Notes: generated by a model from the sequence alone, not told the origin. Positions 51,126 through 60,033 are shown, numbered from the stretch's first letter. The stretch: 64,000 nucleotides of DNA from Streptomyces mobaraensis (GCF_020099395.1 NZ_CP083590.1:1240001-1304000), one strand, 5' to 3'. Translations and numbers: made by a program.

Positions 51126-52370
51126 ATGTTCGATCCGGTGCAGTTGCGGACCTTCCTCGCCGTCTCGCAGACGCTCAGCTTCACCCAGGCCGCCCACCGC
51201 CTGGGGGTGCGCCAGTCGACCGTCAGCCAGCAGGTGCGCAGGCTGGAGGAGGCGGCCGGCCGGCAGCTGTTCGCGCGGGACACGCACAGCGTCGAGCTGA
51301 CCGAGGACGGGGAGGCCATGCTCGGCTTCGCCCGCACGATCCTGGAGGCGAACGAGCGGGCCGCCCACTGGTTCGCGGGGACGCGGTTGCGCGGGAGGCT
51401 GCGCTTCGGGGCCTCCGAGGACTTCGTCCTCACCCGGCTGCCCGAGGTTCTGGAGCACTTCCGGCGTGAGCACCCGGAGGTGGACCTGGAGCTCACCGTG
51501 GACCTCTCGGACACGCTGCACGAACAGATGGCGGCCGGCCGCTTCGACCTGGTGCTGGTCAAACGGCACCCCCGGCAGCCGCAGAACGGCCGGCTCGTCT
51601 GGCGTGACCGCCTGGTGTGGATCGGCAGCGAGCGGCTGCGCCTGGACGCCCGCCGGCCCCTGCCCCTGGTCGTCTTCCCGGCCCCGGCGATCACGCGGGC
51701 CCGGGCCCTGGACGTCCTGGAGCGCGACGGCCGGGCCTGGCGGGTGACGTGCACCAGCCGCAGCCTCAACGGCCTGGTCGCGGCGGCCCGGGCCGGGCTG
51801 GGGGTGATGGCCCATACGCGCGGCATGATCCCGCCGGGACTGGCGCCCGTCCCGGCCCGCGCCGGGCTGCCGGAGCTCGGCGCCATCGACGTCGTCCTGC
51901 TGCAGGGGCCCGGCCCCGAGCGGGACAGCGCGGTGCGGGGCAGCGCCGAGGCGCTGTCCCAGGCGATCCTCGCGGCCGGCGACCGGCTGCACACGCCGGC
52001 CGGACCGAACGAGCTGACGGAGCGGGCGGGTTCGGGCGGACAGGCGGGTCTGGGCGGCCCGACCGGGCAGGCGGGTCCGGGCGGGTGGACGGATCCGGGC
52101 GAGCCGGCGGATCTGGGCGGGCAGGCGGATCCGGGCGGGCAGGCGGATCCGGCCGGGCCGACCGGGCTGGCGGGACCGATCGGGCAGGCCGGCCAGGCGG
52201 GTCCGACCGGGCAGGCGGGTCCGACCGGGCGGACGGATCCGGGTGATCCGGCGGGTCCAGCTCGGCAGGCGGGTCCGGCGTATCCCGGCGAGCCTGCGTA
52301 TCCGGGCGAGCCGGCGGATGCGGGTGAGTCGGCCCCTCCAGGGGCCGGCGGAGTCACCGGCCGCCCCTGA
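51126..52370 (+). CDS. LysR family regulator with collagen-like C-terminal tail
   Basis: 414 residues, about 110 more than usual. Residues 1-60 are the winged helix (QLRTFLAVSQTLSFTQAAHRLGVRQSTVSQQVRRLEEAAG), 90-290 the effector domain (RGRLRFGASEDFVLTRLPEVLEHF, AARAGLGVMAHTRGMIPP). From about residue 298 the sequence turns to Gly-x-y units rich in Gln, Ala, Pro and Thr (GGQADPGG, GQAGPTGQAGPTG), then PAYPGEPAYPGEP. Probably regulates the divergent transporter. The tail could be a flexible appendage from repeat expansion. Confidence 0.9.
   Translation: MFDPVQLRTFLAVSQTLSFTQAAHRLGVRQSTVSQQVRRLEEAAGRQLFARDTHSVELTEDGEAMLGFARTILEANERAAHWFAGTRLRGRLRFGASEDFVLTRLPEVLEHFRREHPEVDLELTVDLSDTLHEQMAAGRFDLVLVKRHPRQPQNGRLVWRDRLVWIGSERLRLDARRPLPLVVFPAPAITRARALDVLERDGRAWRVTCTSRSLNGLVAAARAGLGVMAHTRGMIPPGLAPVPARAGLPELGAIDVVLLQGPGPERDSAVRGSAEALSQAILAAGDRLHTPAGPNELTERAGSGGQAGLGGPTGQAGPGGWTDPGEPADLGGQADPGGQADPAGPTGLAGPIGQAGQAGPTGQAGPTGRTDPGDPAGPARQAGPAYPGEPAYPGEPADAGESAPPGAGGVTGRP
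52026..52345 (+). repeat. degenerate 15-nt tandem repeats coding for Gly-x-y tail
   Basis: Variants of GGGCAGGCGGGTCCG/GGGCGGGCAGGCGGATCC recur over about 320 bases inside the LysR gene, then become GGCGAGCCTGCGTATCC-like. The reading frame is preserved throughout. Confidence 0.85.
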
Positions 52371-52407
52371 AACGGTCGGGACCAGTCACCGAATCAGTCG
52401 GGAAGTG

Positions 52408-52449
52408 ATCGAGCCAGGTCAGGGAGATATCGAGCCAGGTCAGGGAGAT
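52408..52449. repeat. perfect 21-bp tandem duplication upstream of acyl-CoA ligase
   Basis: ATCGAGCCAGGTCAGGGAGA(T) occurs at 52408-52428 and again at 52429-52449. The 21-bp unit equals two helical turns, so a regulator could bind both copies on the same DNA face. The acyl-CoA ligase start is about 110 bp downstream. Confidence 0.8.
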
Positions 52450-52558
52450 TTCGTGCAGATACCGTGAGCCCCGTCCGTCCACCCGAACCTCAGGGTTCAC
52501 CGTTGGGGGATCGGGTACGGTCACCCGCGCTGTGCGGAGCGTGGCGAGGAGCGAGGTT

Positions 52559-54415
52559 GTGCGCGAGATCACCGTCCCACCCCTGGTACCGGTGCCGCCC
52601 TCCGGCGGTCTGGCGGACGTCGTGTTCGCGCACGCGGCCGCCACCCCGGACCGGGTGACGTTCGGCCGCAGGACGGCCGGCGGCTGGCGGGATGTGACGG
52701 CGGCGGGCTTCCGGGACGAGGTGACGGCCCTGGCCAGGGGCCTGCTGGCCGAGGGCGTCCGCGCGGGCGACCGGGTCGCGATCGTCTCCCGGACGCGCTA
52801 CGAGTGGACCCTGTTCGACTTCGCCCTGTGGTCCGTCGGCGCCCAGTCGGTGCCGCTGTACCCGGGGGCGTCCGTGGAGCAGGTCTTCTGGACGCTGCAC
52901 GACGCGGAGGTCTCCGCGTGCGTCGTCGAGCACGGCGACCACGCCATGACCGTCGGCTCCGTCATCGACCGGCTGCCCGGCCTGCGCCGGCTGTGGCAGC
53001 TCGACGCGGGCGCCGTCGAGGAGTTGACCGCGGCCGGCGCCGGGGTCGCGGAGGAGGAGGTCCACCGCCGGCGCGCGGCCGTCACCCCGGACACTCCGGC
53101 CACCGTCCTCTACACCCCGGGCACCACCGGGCGCCCCAAGGCGTGCGTCCTCACCCACGCCAACTTCATGGCGGAGACCGACAACGTCGTCGGCCGCTTC
53201 GGCCCGGTCTTCCGTCCCGGCTCCGGCCCGGGCTCCGGCTCCGGCCCTGGGGAGCAGGCGTCCACCCTGCTCGTCCTGCCGCTCGCCCATGTCCTGGGCC
53301 GGATGGTGCAGGTCGCCGCCGTACGGGCCGGGGTGCGGGTGGGGCACCAGTCCAGGATGTCGGGGCCGGTGTTCCTGTCCGAGCTGCGGAGTTTCCGCCC
53401 GACGTTCCTCGCCGCGGTGCCCTACGTGTTCGAGCGGGTCTTCAGTGCCGCCCGGCACGAGGCCGAACGCACCGGCCGTGGGCGGACGTTCGAGCGGGCG
53501 GTGGAGGTGGCCGTCCGCCACTCCGGCGCCCTGGAGGAGCGGGCGTTCGGCGTCGGCCCGGGTCCGAGCACGGCCCTGCGCGTCCGGCGCCGGGCCTTCG
53601 ACCGGCTCGTCTACTCCGGGCTCCGGGAGAGCCTGGGCGGCCGGCTGCGGTTCGGGCTGTCGGGCGGTGCCGTCCTCGACCGCCGGCTCGGCCTCTTCTT
53701 CGCCGGCGCCGGTATCACCCTCGTCGAGGGCTACGGCCTGACGGAGACCACGGGCGCCGTGACCGCCAATCCGCCGGAGCGCCCGCGCTTCGGCACGGTC
53801 GGCACGCCCGTCCCCGGCACGGGCGTGCGCATAGCGGACGACGGCGAGGTGTGGCTGAGGGGCCCGCAGGTCTTCGCCGGCTACCTGGGCGACCCGCGCG
53901 GCAGCGAGACGGTCCTCCGCGACGGCTGGCTGGCCACCGGGGATCTGGGCGCGCTCGACGACCACGGTTATCTGACGATCAAGGGCCGCAAGGCGGAGTC
54001 TCTGGCGACCTCCGACGGGACGGGTGTGCTGCCCGCGGCGCTGGAGGAACGCGTCCGGGCGCACCCCCTGGTGGACCGCTGCCTGGTCGTCGGCAACGGC
54101 CGCCCGTTCCTCGCCGCGCTGGTCACCCTGGACCGCCCGGCGGTCGCGCACTGGTGCGCGATGCGCGGCCGGCCCGTCCCGCCCCCGGGCGAGCTGGTGC
54201 GGGACCGCGAGCTGGAGGCCGAGATCCGGCGGGCCGTGGTGGCCGCCAACGCGCAGGCGCCGCCGGCCGAGTCGATCCGCACGTTCCGTATCCTCGCCGG
54301 CCAGTTCACCGAGGAGCAGGGGCTGCTGACGCCCACCATGAAGCTGAAACGGCGGGCGATAGAGAAGGCGTACGCGACGGACGTCGACGCGCTCTACCGG
54401 CTGACCGTGTCCTGA
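52559..54415 (+). CDS. AMP-dependent long-chain acyl-CoA synthetase
   Basis: Adenylate-forming ligase of about 618 residues. P-loop-like motif TVLYTPGTTGRPKACVLTHAN, A5-type motif VEGYGLTETTGAVTANPP, and DGWLATGDLGALDDHGYLTIKGRKAESL. The GRKKELI segment common in long-chain ligases is here GRKAESLATSDGTG. The catalytic Lys near the end is represented by TPTMKLKRRAIEK. GTG at 52559 has GGAG upstream; a GTG nine codons earlier is possible. Substrate likely a long-chain acid. A perfect 21-bp duplication sits in its promoter region. Confidence 0.9.
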   Translation: MREITVPPLVPVPPSGGLADVVFAHAAATPDRVTFGRRTAGGWRDVTAAGFRDEVTALARGLLAEGVRAGDRVAIVSRTRYEWTLFDFALWSVGAQSVPLYPGASVEQVFWTLHDAEVSACVVEHGDHAMTVGSVIDRLPGLRRLWQLDAGAVEELTAAGAGVAEEEVHRRRAAVTPDTPATVLYTPGTTGRPKACVLTHANFMAETDNVVGRFGPVFRPGSGPGSGSGPGEQASTLLVLPLAHVLGRMVQVAAVRAGVRVGHQSRMSGPVFLSELRSFRPTFLAAVPYVFERVFSAARHEAERTGRGRTFERAVEVAVRHSGALEERAFGVGPGPSTALRVRRRAFDRLVYSGLRESLGGRLRFGLSGGAVLDRRLGLFFAGAGITLVEGYGLTETTGAVTANPPERPRFGTVGTPVPGTGVRIADDGEVWLRGPQVFAGYLGDPRGSETVLRDGWLATGDLGALDDHGYLTIKGRKAESLATSDGTGVLPAALEERVRAHPLVDRCLVVGNGRPFLAALVTLDRPAVAHWCAMRGRPVPPPGELVRDRELEAEIRRAVVAANAQAPPAESIRTFRILAGQFTEEQGLLTPTMKLKRRAIEKAYATDVDALYRLTVS

Positions 54416-54551
54416 AAGCCGAACGTGTCCTGAAAGCCGATCGTGTCCGGAAAGCCGGCCGTCTCGCGAGAGCGGCCGGCACCCCGCGGCCCGACGGCCC
54501 GCTCGGTCAGGCGGCCCGCTCGGTCAGGCGGCCCACAGCCAGGCACCGCGG

Positions 54552-54863
54552 TCAGGCGGCCCGCGCCCCGTGCCCGGCGGCCACCGCCTCGATCCTGCGC
54601 GCGAGTTCGATGTCCAGGCCGGTCACCTTGCCGCCCACGCTGTGCGTGTTCACCGCGACGCCGACCCGGTCGTAGCCGAGTGTGACCTCGGCGTGGTGCC
54701 CCAACTCGTCCTGGATGACCGCGATGTGCAGCACCAGCGCCGCCGCCGGGAGGTGCCCGGCGAAGGTGTAGGTACGGCGCAGCAGCAGCCCGTCCGTCGT
54801 CCAGCCGGGAAGCTCCCGGAGGCGCTCCTCGACGTCCTGCTGCGACAGCGGTTCGACCGTCAT
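54552..54863 (-). CDS. phhB: pterin-4a-carbinolamine dehydratase
   Basis: 103-residue enzyme (PCD/DCoH family) that dehydrates 4a-hydroxytetrahydrobiopterin after aromatic amino-acid hydroxylation. Motifs: LPGWTTDGLLLRRTYTF, DELGHHAEVTLGYDRVGVAVNTHSVGG (the His-His and the later His are the active-site set) and TGLDIELARRIEA. Convergent to the ligase. No hydroxylase neighbour. Confidence 0.93.
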   Translation of the reverse strand: MTVEPLSQQDVEERLRELPGWTTDGLLLRRTYTFAGHLPAAALVLHIAVIQDELGHHAEVTLGYDRVGVAVNTHSVGGKVTGLDIELARRIEAVAAGHGARAA

Positions 54864-54916
54864 GACAGCTCCTCCTCGTCGCACCGTGCTCCGTCTTCGG
54901 CGCACCGCGCACCGCC

Positions 54917-55002
54917 GGGTGCCCCGGGGCCGGTGCCCCGGGGCCGGTGCCCCGGGGCCGGTGCCCCGGGGCCGGTGCCCCGGGGCCGGTGCCCCGGGGC
55001 CC
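54917..55002. repeat. 14-15 nt GC-palindromic tandem repeat, about six copies
   Basis: The unit GGTGCCCCGGGGCC repeats about six times between the two divergent genes phhB and the XRE regulator. Each unit contains the self-complementary CCCCGGGG, so strong hairpins are possible in either strand. Confidence 0.88.
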
Positions 55003-55075
55003 GTACCCCCAGCCTCCCACGGGGCGGGGGTTGTTTCCCGTCGGCCCGAGGGGGCGGCGGGTTACGGTCGCACGC

Positions 55076-55882
55076 ATGACGATTACTGCGACCCCGACGG
55101 TCCCGCAAGTGGGCGAGCTGCTGCGCTCCTGGCGGAACCGCCGTCGGATCAGCCAGCTGGAACTGGCCCTGCGCGCCGACTCCTCGGCCCGGCACATCAG
55201 CTTCATCGAGACGGGCCGGTCGCGGCCGAGCGAGGAGATGGTGCTGCGCCTCGCCGACCACCTGGACATACCCGTCCGGGAGCGGAACACCCTGCTGATG
55301 GCGGCGGGTTACGCCCCGCGCTACCCCGAGCGGTCGCTGGACGACCCGGCGCTGAGCGACATGCGCGCGAACCTCGACGTCCTGCTGCGCGGCTACGAGC
55401 CGTTCCCCGCGCTCGTCGTCGACGGCACGTACCAGGTGCTGGCGGCCAACCGGGGCGTCGCCATGCTGCTGGAGGGCGTCGCGGAGGAGCTGCTCGCCCC
55501 TCCGCTGAACGCCATGCGCCTGACCCTGCACCCCCGTGGCATGGCCCCGCGCATCCGCAACTTCCCCGAGTGGCGATGTCATCTGCTGCATCAGATGGAC
55601 CGCCAGCTCTCCCTGATGCGGTCCGCGCCGCTGCGCGCCCTGTACGACGAGGTGGTGGCCTACCCGCTGCCGGACCCCTGCGGCGAGGAGCGGGCGAGCG
55701 ACCGGTGCGCGCCCTACGCGCTGCCGATGCTGATCGACCATGACGGCCGGACGCTGTCGTTCGTCTCCGCCATCGCCACCTTCAACACTCCGCTGGACGT
55801 GACCGTCTCCGAGCTGGCGCTGGAGACCTTCCTCCCCGCCGACGCGGAGACGGCCGCGTACCTGCGGGGGCTCACACCGTAG
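55076..55882 (+). CDS. XRE regulator with MmyB-like ligand-binding domain
   Basis: 268 residues: HTH at 10-65 (ELLRSWRNRRRISQLELALRADSSARHISFIETGRSRPSEEMVLRLADHL in sections) followed by the MmyB-like PAS-type domain (YEPFPALVVDGTYQVLAANRGVAMLL, NAMRLTLHPRGMAPRI, FNTPLDVTVSELALETFLPAD). Such regulators in actinomycetes often sit next to the enzyme they control; here the convergent NTF2-like protein overlaps its 3' end by 11 bp. Confidence 0.92.
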   Translation: MTITATPTVPQVGELLRSWRNRRRISQLELALRADSSARHISFIETGRSRPSEEMVLRLADHLDIPVRERNTLLMAAGYAPRYPERSLDDPALSDMRANLDVLLRGYEPFPALVVDGTYQVLAANRGVAMLLEGVAEELLAPPLNAMRLTLHPRGMAPRIRNFPEWRCHLLHQMDRQLSLMRSAPLRALYDEVVAYPLPDPCGEERASDRCAPYALPMLIDHDGRTLSFVSAIATFNTPLDVTVSELALETFLPADAETAAYLRGLTP

Positions 55883-56240
55883 CCGGGACCCGGTCGAGGA
55901 AGCCGAGGACGCCGCTGATGCGGCCGTCCTCGGTGAGCACGGCCACGTCGAAGCCGGCGACGGGCGCGGACCCGTCGGCGGTGGAGACCAGCTCCCAGCC
56001 GAACCGGACGGTGTTGTGGTGCCCGTCCACGGCACCGGCCGGCCGGAACTCGAAGCCGGGGAACCGCTCGTGCGCGGCGGTGATCACGGCGGCGATCCCG
56101 TCGTGCCCGGTGACGTCGGCCAGCGGGTCGGTGTAGGAGCCGTCCTCGGTCCAGGCGGCGGCGACGGCCGCGGCGCGGGACTCCGCGTCGGCGTTCCAGG
56201 CGGCGAGGTAGCGGGCGACGGCGGTCTCGTACACGGACAT
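55872..56240 (-). CDS. NTF2-like/SnoaL-like protein
   Basis: 122-residue cone-shaped alpha/beta protein of the nuclear transport factor 2-like fold: VARYLAAWNADAESRAAAVAAAWTEDGSYTDPLADVTGHDGIAAVI and FGWELVSTADGSAPVAGFDVAVLTEDGRI. Some members are isomerases or cyclases (SnoaL), others bind ligands. Regulator next door suggests it responds to a small molecule. Confidence 0.87.
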   Translation of the reverse strand: MSVYETAVARYLAAWNADAESRAAAVAAAWTEDGSYTDPLADVTGHDGIAAVITAAHERFPGFEFRPAGAVDGHHNTVRFGWELVSTADGSAPVAGFDVAVLTEDGRISGVLGFLDRVPATV

Positions 56241-56415
56241 GGCGAACTCTCTTCCTGCGGAAGGGGCTTGGGGGCCTCCGAACCCGAGCGCCCGGGTCCG
56301 GAGGCATGCCCACAGCCTGCCGTGCGCGCGCACGGACCGCGATTACCTCCCAGGTAGCGGCTGCCTCCCGGCACGTCCCACGTACCGGCACCTCCCAGAC
56401 AGCGTCCCGCGCCGC

Positions 56416-56471
56416 CCGTCCCCGCGCGCGGCCCGTCCCCGTGCGCGGCCCGTCCCCGTGCGCGGCCCGTC
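56416..56471. repeat. 17-nt tandem repeat, about 3.3 copies
   Basis: Unit CCGTCCCCGTGCGCGGC, repeated immediately after the stop codon of the response-regulator fragment. Confidence 0.88.
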
Positions 56472-56473
56472 CG

Positions 56474-57082
56474 TCAGCCGGTCCCGATCCCGGCGTCCCG
56501 CGCGCACAGCGCGGCCTGCACCCGGTTGTCCACCTCCAGCGCCGCCAGGATCCGGCTGACGTGCGCCTTCACCGTGCTCTCCCGCATCCCCAGCGCGGCG
56601 GCGATCCCAGCGTTGGACGCGCCGCCGGCGAGCAGCGCGAGGACGTCGGTCTCGCGGGGCGTGAGCCGCTCCACGCGGGCCCGGGCGGCGCGGCCGGAGG
56701 GGCGGGCCGTGTCGTGGTAGCGGTCGATGAGGCGGCGGGCCGCGTGCGGGTGGAGCATGGCCTGGCCCGCGGCGACGACCCGTACGGCGCGGACGATCTC
56801 GTCGGGTTCGGTGTCCTTGAGCAGGAACCCGGACGCGCCGGCGGCCAGCGCGTCGTACACGTACCGGTCGAGGTCGAAGGTGGTGAACACGACGACCTGC
56901 GGCGGGTCCGGCAGGGCGCGGAGCCGCCGGGTGGCCTCGATGCCGTCCACGCGGGGCATCCGCACGTCCATGAGGGCCACGTCGATCCGGTGGGCACGGG
57001 CCCGTTCGAGGGCTTCCGCACCGTCGGCGGCCTCGGCGGCGACGGTGATGCCGGGGGTGTCGTCGAGGATGTCGGATCGGGA
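56474..57082 (-). pseudogene. NarL/LuxR-type response regulator, 5' end missing
   Basis: Homology starts abruptly at DILDDTPGITVAAEAADGAEALE and continues through the phospho-acceptor region VALMDVRMPRVDGIEATRRL, the receiver end GFLLKDTEPDEIVRAVR and the GerE-type HTH (LTPRETDVLALLAGGASNAGIAAALGMRESTVKAHVSRIL). The first strand with the acidic pair and roughly 20-25 residues are gone, and there is no start codon before Met at 56980. No sensor kinase follows. The break lies within a few bases of the break in the methyltransferase fragment, so this is likely a deletion scar. Confidence 0.8.
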
Positions 57083-57083
57083 G

Positions 57084-57341
57084 ACGGTCGCGGCGATCCT
57101 TGGGCAGTACCTGTGCGCCCTCGCCCCCGGCGGGCACCTGACCTTCTTCGCCTACCTCGGCACCCGGCCGCTGCGCGCGCTGACCGGCGGCCGGGCCGAG
57201 GCGCGCCGGCACCGGGCGGTGGCCGCGCTGCTGGACGCGTTCACGGCCCGGTACGGCGTCGGGCGGCACGTCGTCTGGGACAACGTGCCGCCCGCTCGCG
57301 TACACCACCTGCTCGCCCCTGCCGAGGCGCTCAGCTCCTGA
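57084..57341 (+). pseudogene. SAM-dependent methyltransferase, C-terminal fragment
   Basis: About 86 codons resembling the end of a phospholipid/phosphatidylethanolamine N-methyltransferase-like protein: TVAAILGQYLCALAPGGHLTFFAYLG, RHRAVAALLDAF, WDNVPPARVHHL. The SAM-binding N-terminal half is missing. It begins at the same point where the response-regulator fragment ends on the other strand and overlaps the convergent permease gene end by 11 bp. Confidence 0.7.
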
Positions 57342-58782
57342 AGGCCGCCTCCGGCGCGGGCTCCGCGGCAACAGCGGACTCCGCGACGACGGCGGGCTCC
57401 GCGGCGGCCGCAGGCTCCCCGGCCCCGGCGTCAGCGGCCGTGGATCCGGCGTCACCGGCCGCGGCCCCGGTCCGGCGGGCCGCCATCCACACATAGACGA
57501 GGACACCCGCGAAGAGGAACAGCACCCCCTGGTAGACCGCCTTGTAGCCGGCGCCCGCGACCAGCCAGAAGGAGAAGGCGAACGCGCCGAGCGCCAGCAC
57601 CAGGTCGCGGGTCAGCCGGCCCAGGCGCACCCGGTCGCGCCGGCCGGTGAGCAGGAAGTACACCTGGGCGGCGGCGGCCAGCAGGTAGGGCACGGTCGCG
57701 GAGAACGTGGTGACCAGCACCAGGATCTCGAAGACCCCGCCCGCCCCCGACACGTAGTTGATCACTGTCAGCAGGGTGGCCAGGACCGACGCGGCGAGCA
57801 CGCCCGCCGTCGGCACCCCGCGCCGCTTGCGCGCGAACACGGCCGGGAACAGGCCGTCCTTGGCCGCCGCGTACGGGGCCTGGGCGCTCATCAGCGTCCA
57901 GCCGTTGAGCGCGCCCACGATGGAGATCACGGCGGCGGCGGCGATCAGGGTGCCGCCCCACTCCCCGCCGAACATCGCGTTGACGGCGTCGGAGAACGGC
58001 GCCGTGGAGCCGACCAGCTTGCCGTGCGGCACGGTGCCGAAGACCGCGAGGGTGCCGAGCAGGTACACCAGGGCCGCGCCGATGGTGCCGAGCACGCTGG
58101 CCCGGCCGACGTTGCGCTCCGGGTCGCGGACCTCGCCCGCGCTCATCGCCGCCGACTCGACGCCGACGTAGCTGTAGAGCAGGATCGCCGCGGACGCGGT
58201 CAGGCCGCCGGCCCAGTTCCCGCCGCCCTCGGTGAAGGAGCCCAGGTTGTGCGGGTCGAAGTAGAACAGCCCGACGACCGCCACGAACAGCAGCGGGATG
58301 AACTTGAGCACCGTGGAGACCAGTTGCACCGCCCCCACCCAGCGGGTGCCGGCGAGGTTGGCCAGGGCCGGCAGCCAGAGCATCAGCAGGGCCACGGCCA
58401 GGTCGGTGCCCATCGAGCCCTTGCCGCCCGTCAGCGCGTGGAAGTAGCCGACGCCGGCCACCGCCAGCGCGGCGTTGCTGACCCACGTCATGGTCCAGTA
58501 CGACCACGCGGAGAGGAAGCCGGCGAAGTCGCCGAACGCCTCGCGCGCGTATACGTACGGCCCGCCGGTCCGCGGATGCCGCTCCGCGAGCCGGCCGAAG
58601 ACCAGGGCGAGCGCGATGGCCCCGACCGTCAGCACGCCGAAGGCGAGCAGGCTGACGGTGCCATACGGGGCGACGGAGGCGGGCAGCAGGAAGATGCCGC
58701 CGCCGATGATGTTCCCCATGACGAGCGCTATCGCCGTGGGGAGGCCGAAACGGCGCGCGGGGGTGCCGTCGGTTTCGTGCAT
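57331..58782 (-). CDS. APC family amino acid/polyamine permease
   Basis: 483-residue transporter with twelve predicted helices. The first helix has the unwound APC signature GNIIGGGIFLLPASVAPYG, then GPYVYAREAFGDFAGFLSAWSYW (TM3), and YVGVESAAMSAGEVRDPERNVGRA (TM6 region), as in AdiC/PotE-like arginine, agmatine or putrescine exchangers. The C-terminal 45 residues are Ala/Glu-rich and disordered. Substrate not determinable. A hairpin-type operator sits about 40 bp upstream. Confidence 0.9.
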   Translation of the reverse strand: MHETDGTPARRFGLPTAIALVMGNIIGGGIFLLPASVAPYGTVSLLAFGVLTVGAIALALVFGRLAERHPRTGGPYVYAREAFGDFAGFLSAWSYWTMTWVSNAALAVAGVGYFHALTGGKGSMGTDLAVALLMLWLPALANLAGTRWVGAVQLVSTVLKFIPLLFVAVVGLFYFDPHNLGSFTEGGGNWAGGLTASAAILLYSYVGVESAAMSAGEVRDPERNVGRASVLGTIGAALVYLLGTLAVFGTVPHGKLVGSTAPFSDAVNAMFGGEWGGTLIAAAAVISIVGALNGWTLMSAQAPYAAAKDGLFPAVFARKRRGVPTAGVLAASVLATLLTVINYVSGAGGVFEILVLVTTFSATVPYLLAAAAQVYFLLTGRRDRVRLGRLTRDLVLALGAFAFSFWLVAGAGYKAVYQGVLFLFAGVLVYVWMAARRTGAAAGDAGSTAADAGAGEPAAAAEPAVVAESAVAAEPAPEAAFRS

Positions 58783-59163
58783 GGGGTGGTGCGCCTCTCA
58801 TCCTGCGGGCAGGTCGCAGATATGTGCGACAGAAGCACATGGTGACCAGTGGAGGGCGCGGCGCAAAATCGCTCTTTTTTGTCCCGCGGAGGGCTGCCTT
58901 CCGCCGCAAAAGGTCCAGCTCGGCGGGGCACCTGCCGTGATTCGTCCACCCGCTCCCGAACGGAGATACGGAGGGTTCCGGCCGGTCGGCCGCGGCTTCC
59001 GTCCCGTTTCGCCGGACGCGTCCCGCCGCACGCGGCCGGGGCCGGGGGCAACGTTCGGGAGATCGTCCGCGTCTCCGCGGGCGACGCTCGCCGATCAGGC
59101 CGCGCTCGCCGAGGCCGGTCGACCGGCCCGTTCCCGTTCCCTTCCCCGCAGGAGGAACCCGCC
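58783..59163. other. divergent intergenic region, permease / methyltransferase
   Basis: No gene seen. It contains the inverted repeat at 58822-58840, a T-run (CTCTTTTTTG, about 58873) and an imperfect hairpin GCGGAGGG/CCTTCCGC (about 58886-58904). Weakly coding-like frames are not conserved in appearance. Confidence 0.5.
58822..58840. promoter_or_regulatory. inverted repeat ATGTGC-N7-GCACAT, candidate operator
   Basis: Perfect six-base arms with a seven-base spacer, 40 bp upstream of the permease start; suits a dimeric repressor. Confidence 0.5.
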
Positions 59164-60033
59164 ATGATCAGTGGTTTCCGGGACGTCACCCCCCAGGCCA
59201 TCGCGGAACTCTACGACCGCCACAGCGAACGGACCGCCGCGCTGCTCGGCGGCAGCATCCACTTCGGCCACTGGCCCGATCCGGCGGAGGGCACCCCCGC
59301 CGCGCCCGCCCTCTCCGTCACCACGGCGTCCGCCCGCATGACCCGGCTGATGACCGACGCCCTCGGGGTCGGGCCGGGAGAGCACGTCCTGGACGCCGGC
59401 TGCGGCACCGGCCGTCCCGCCCTCCAGCTCGCCCGCACCACCGGCGCCGCCGTCACCGGCATCACCCTCAGCGGGGAGCAGGTCCGCCTGGCGACCGCCG
59501 CCGCGGTGGCCGAGGGCCTGTCCGACCGGGTCTCCTTCCGGCTCGCCGACGCGGCCGAGCCGCCCTTCCCCGCCGGTTCCTTCGACGGGGCCTGGCTCTT
59601 CGAGTCCCTCCTCCACATGCCCGACCCCGGGCACGTACTGCGCCGGATCCACGACGTGCTCCGGCCGGGCGCCCGCCTCGCCATCGCCAACCTGGTAGAA
59701 CGCGCCCCCCTGCCGGCCGCGAGCCGCACGGCCCTCGACACCTTCTGCGCACTCAACCGGATCGCCGCGATCCTGCCCCTCGCCGACTACCCCTCCCTGC
59801 TCGCCGACGCCGGACTGGCCGTCGAGAGCGTCGCGGACGTCTCGGAGCACAGCGTCCCGCAGACCCTCCGCGCCCTCTGCGCGGCCCTCCGGGCGGACGC
59901 GATGGACGTCCCCCCGGAGGAACGCGAGGAACGAGAGGAGCGCGAGGCCCTGCTCGGCGCGATGGACCGGCTCGCGGCCACGCCCGAGCTGGGCTACGCG
60001 ATCGTGGTCGCCTCGAAACCCCGGCGGCCGTGA
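59164..60033 (+). CDS. SAM-dependent methyltransferase, RebM-like
   Basis: 289-residue class I methyltransferase. SAM motif I HVLDAGCGTGRPALQLA, then GITLSGEQVRLATAAA, motif II-like FPAGSFDGAWLFESLLHMPDPG and VLRPGARLAIANLVE. The blocks resemble RebM (sugar O-methyltransferase of rebeccamycin) and related geranyl-diphosphate or sugar methyltransferases. It lies 44 kb from the bisindole genes, has no sugar genes nearby, and could be unrelated. AGGAGG ribosome site before the ATG. Confidence 0.85.
   Translation: MISGFRDVTPQAIAELYDRHSERTAALLGGSIHFGHWPDPAEGTPAAPALSVTTASARMTRLMTDALGVGPGEHVLDAGCGTGRPALQLARTTGAAVTGITLSGEQVRLATAAAVAEGLSDRVSFRLADAAEPPFPAGSFDGAWLFESLLHMPDPGHVLRRIHDVLRPGARLAIANLVERAPLPAASRTALDTFCALNRIAAILPLADYPSLLADAGLAVESVADVSEHSVPQTLRALCAALRADAMDVPPEEREEREEREALLGAMDRLAATPELGYAIVVASKPRRP

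Noticed and set aside
56474..57082. Annotating an intact response regulator from Met at 56980
   Set aside because: That start would remove half the receiver domain, while homologous sequence continues upstream without a start codon until the break.
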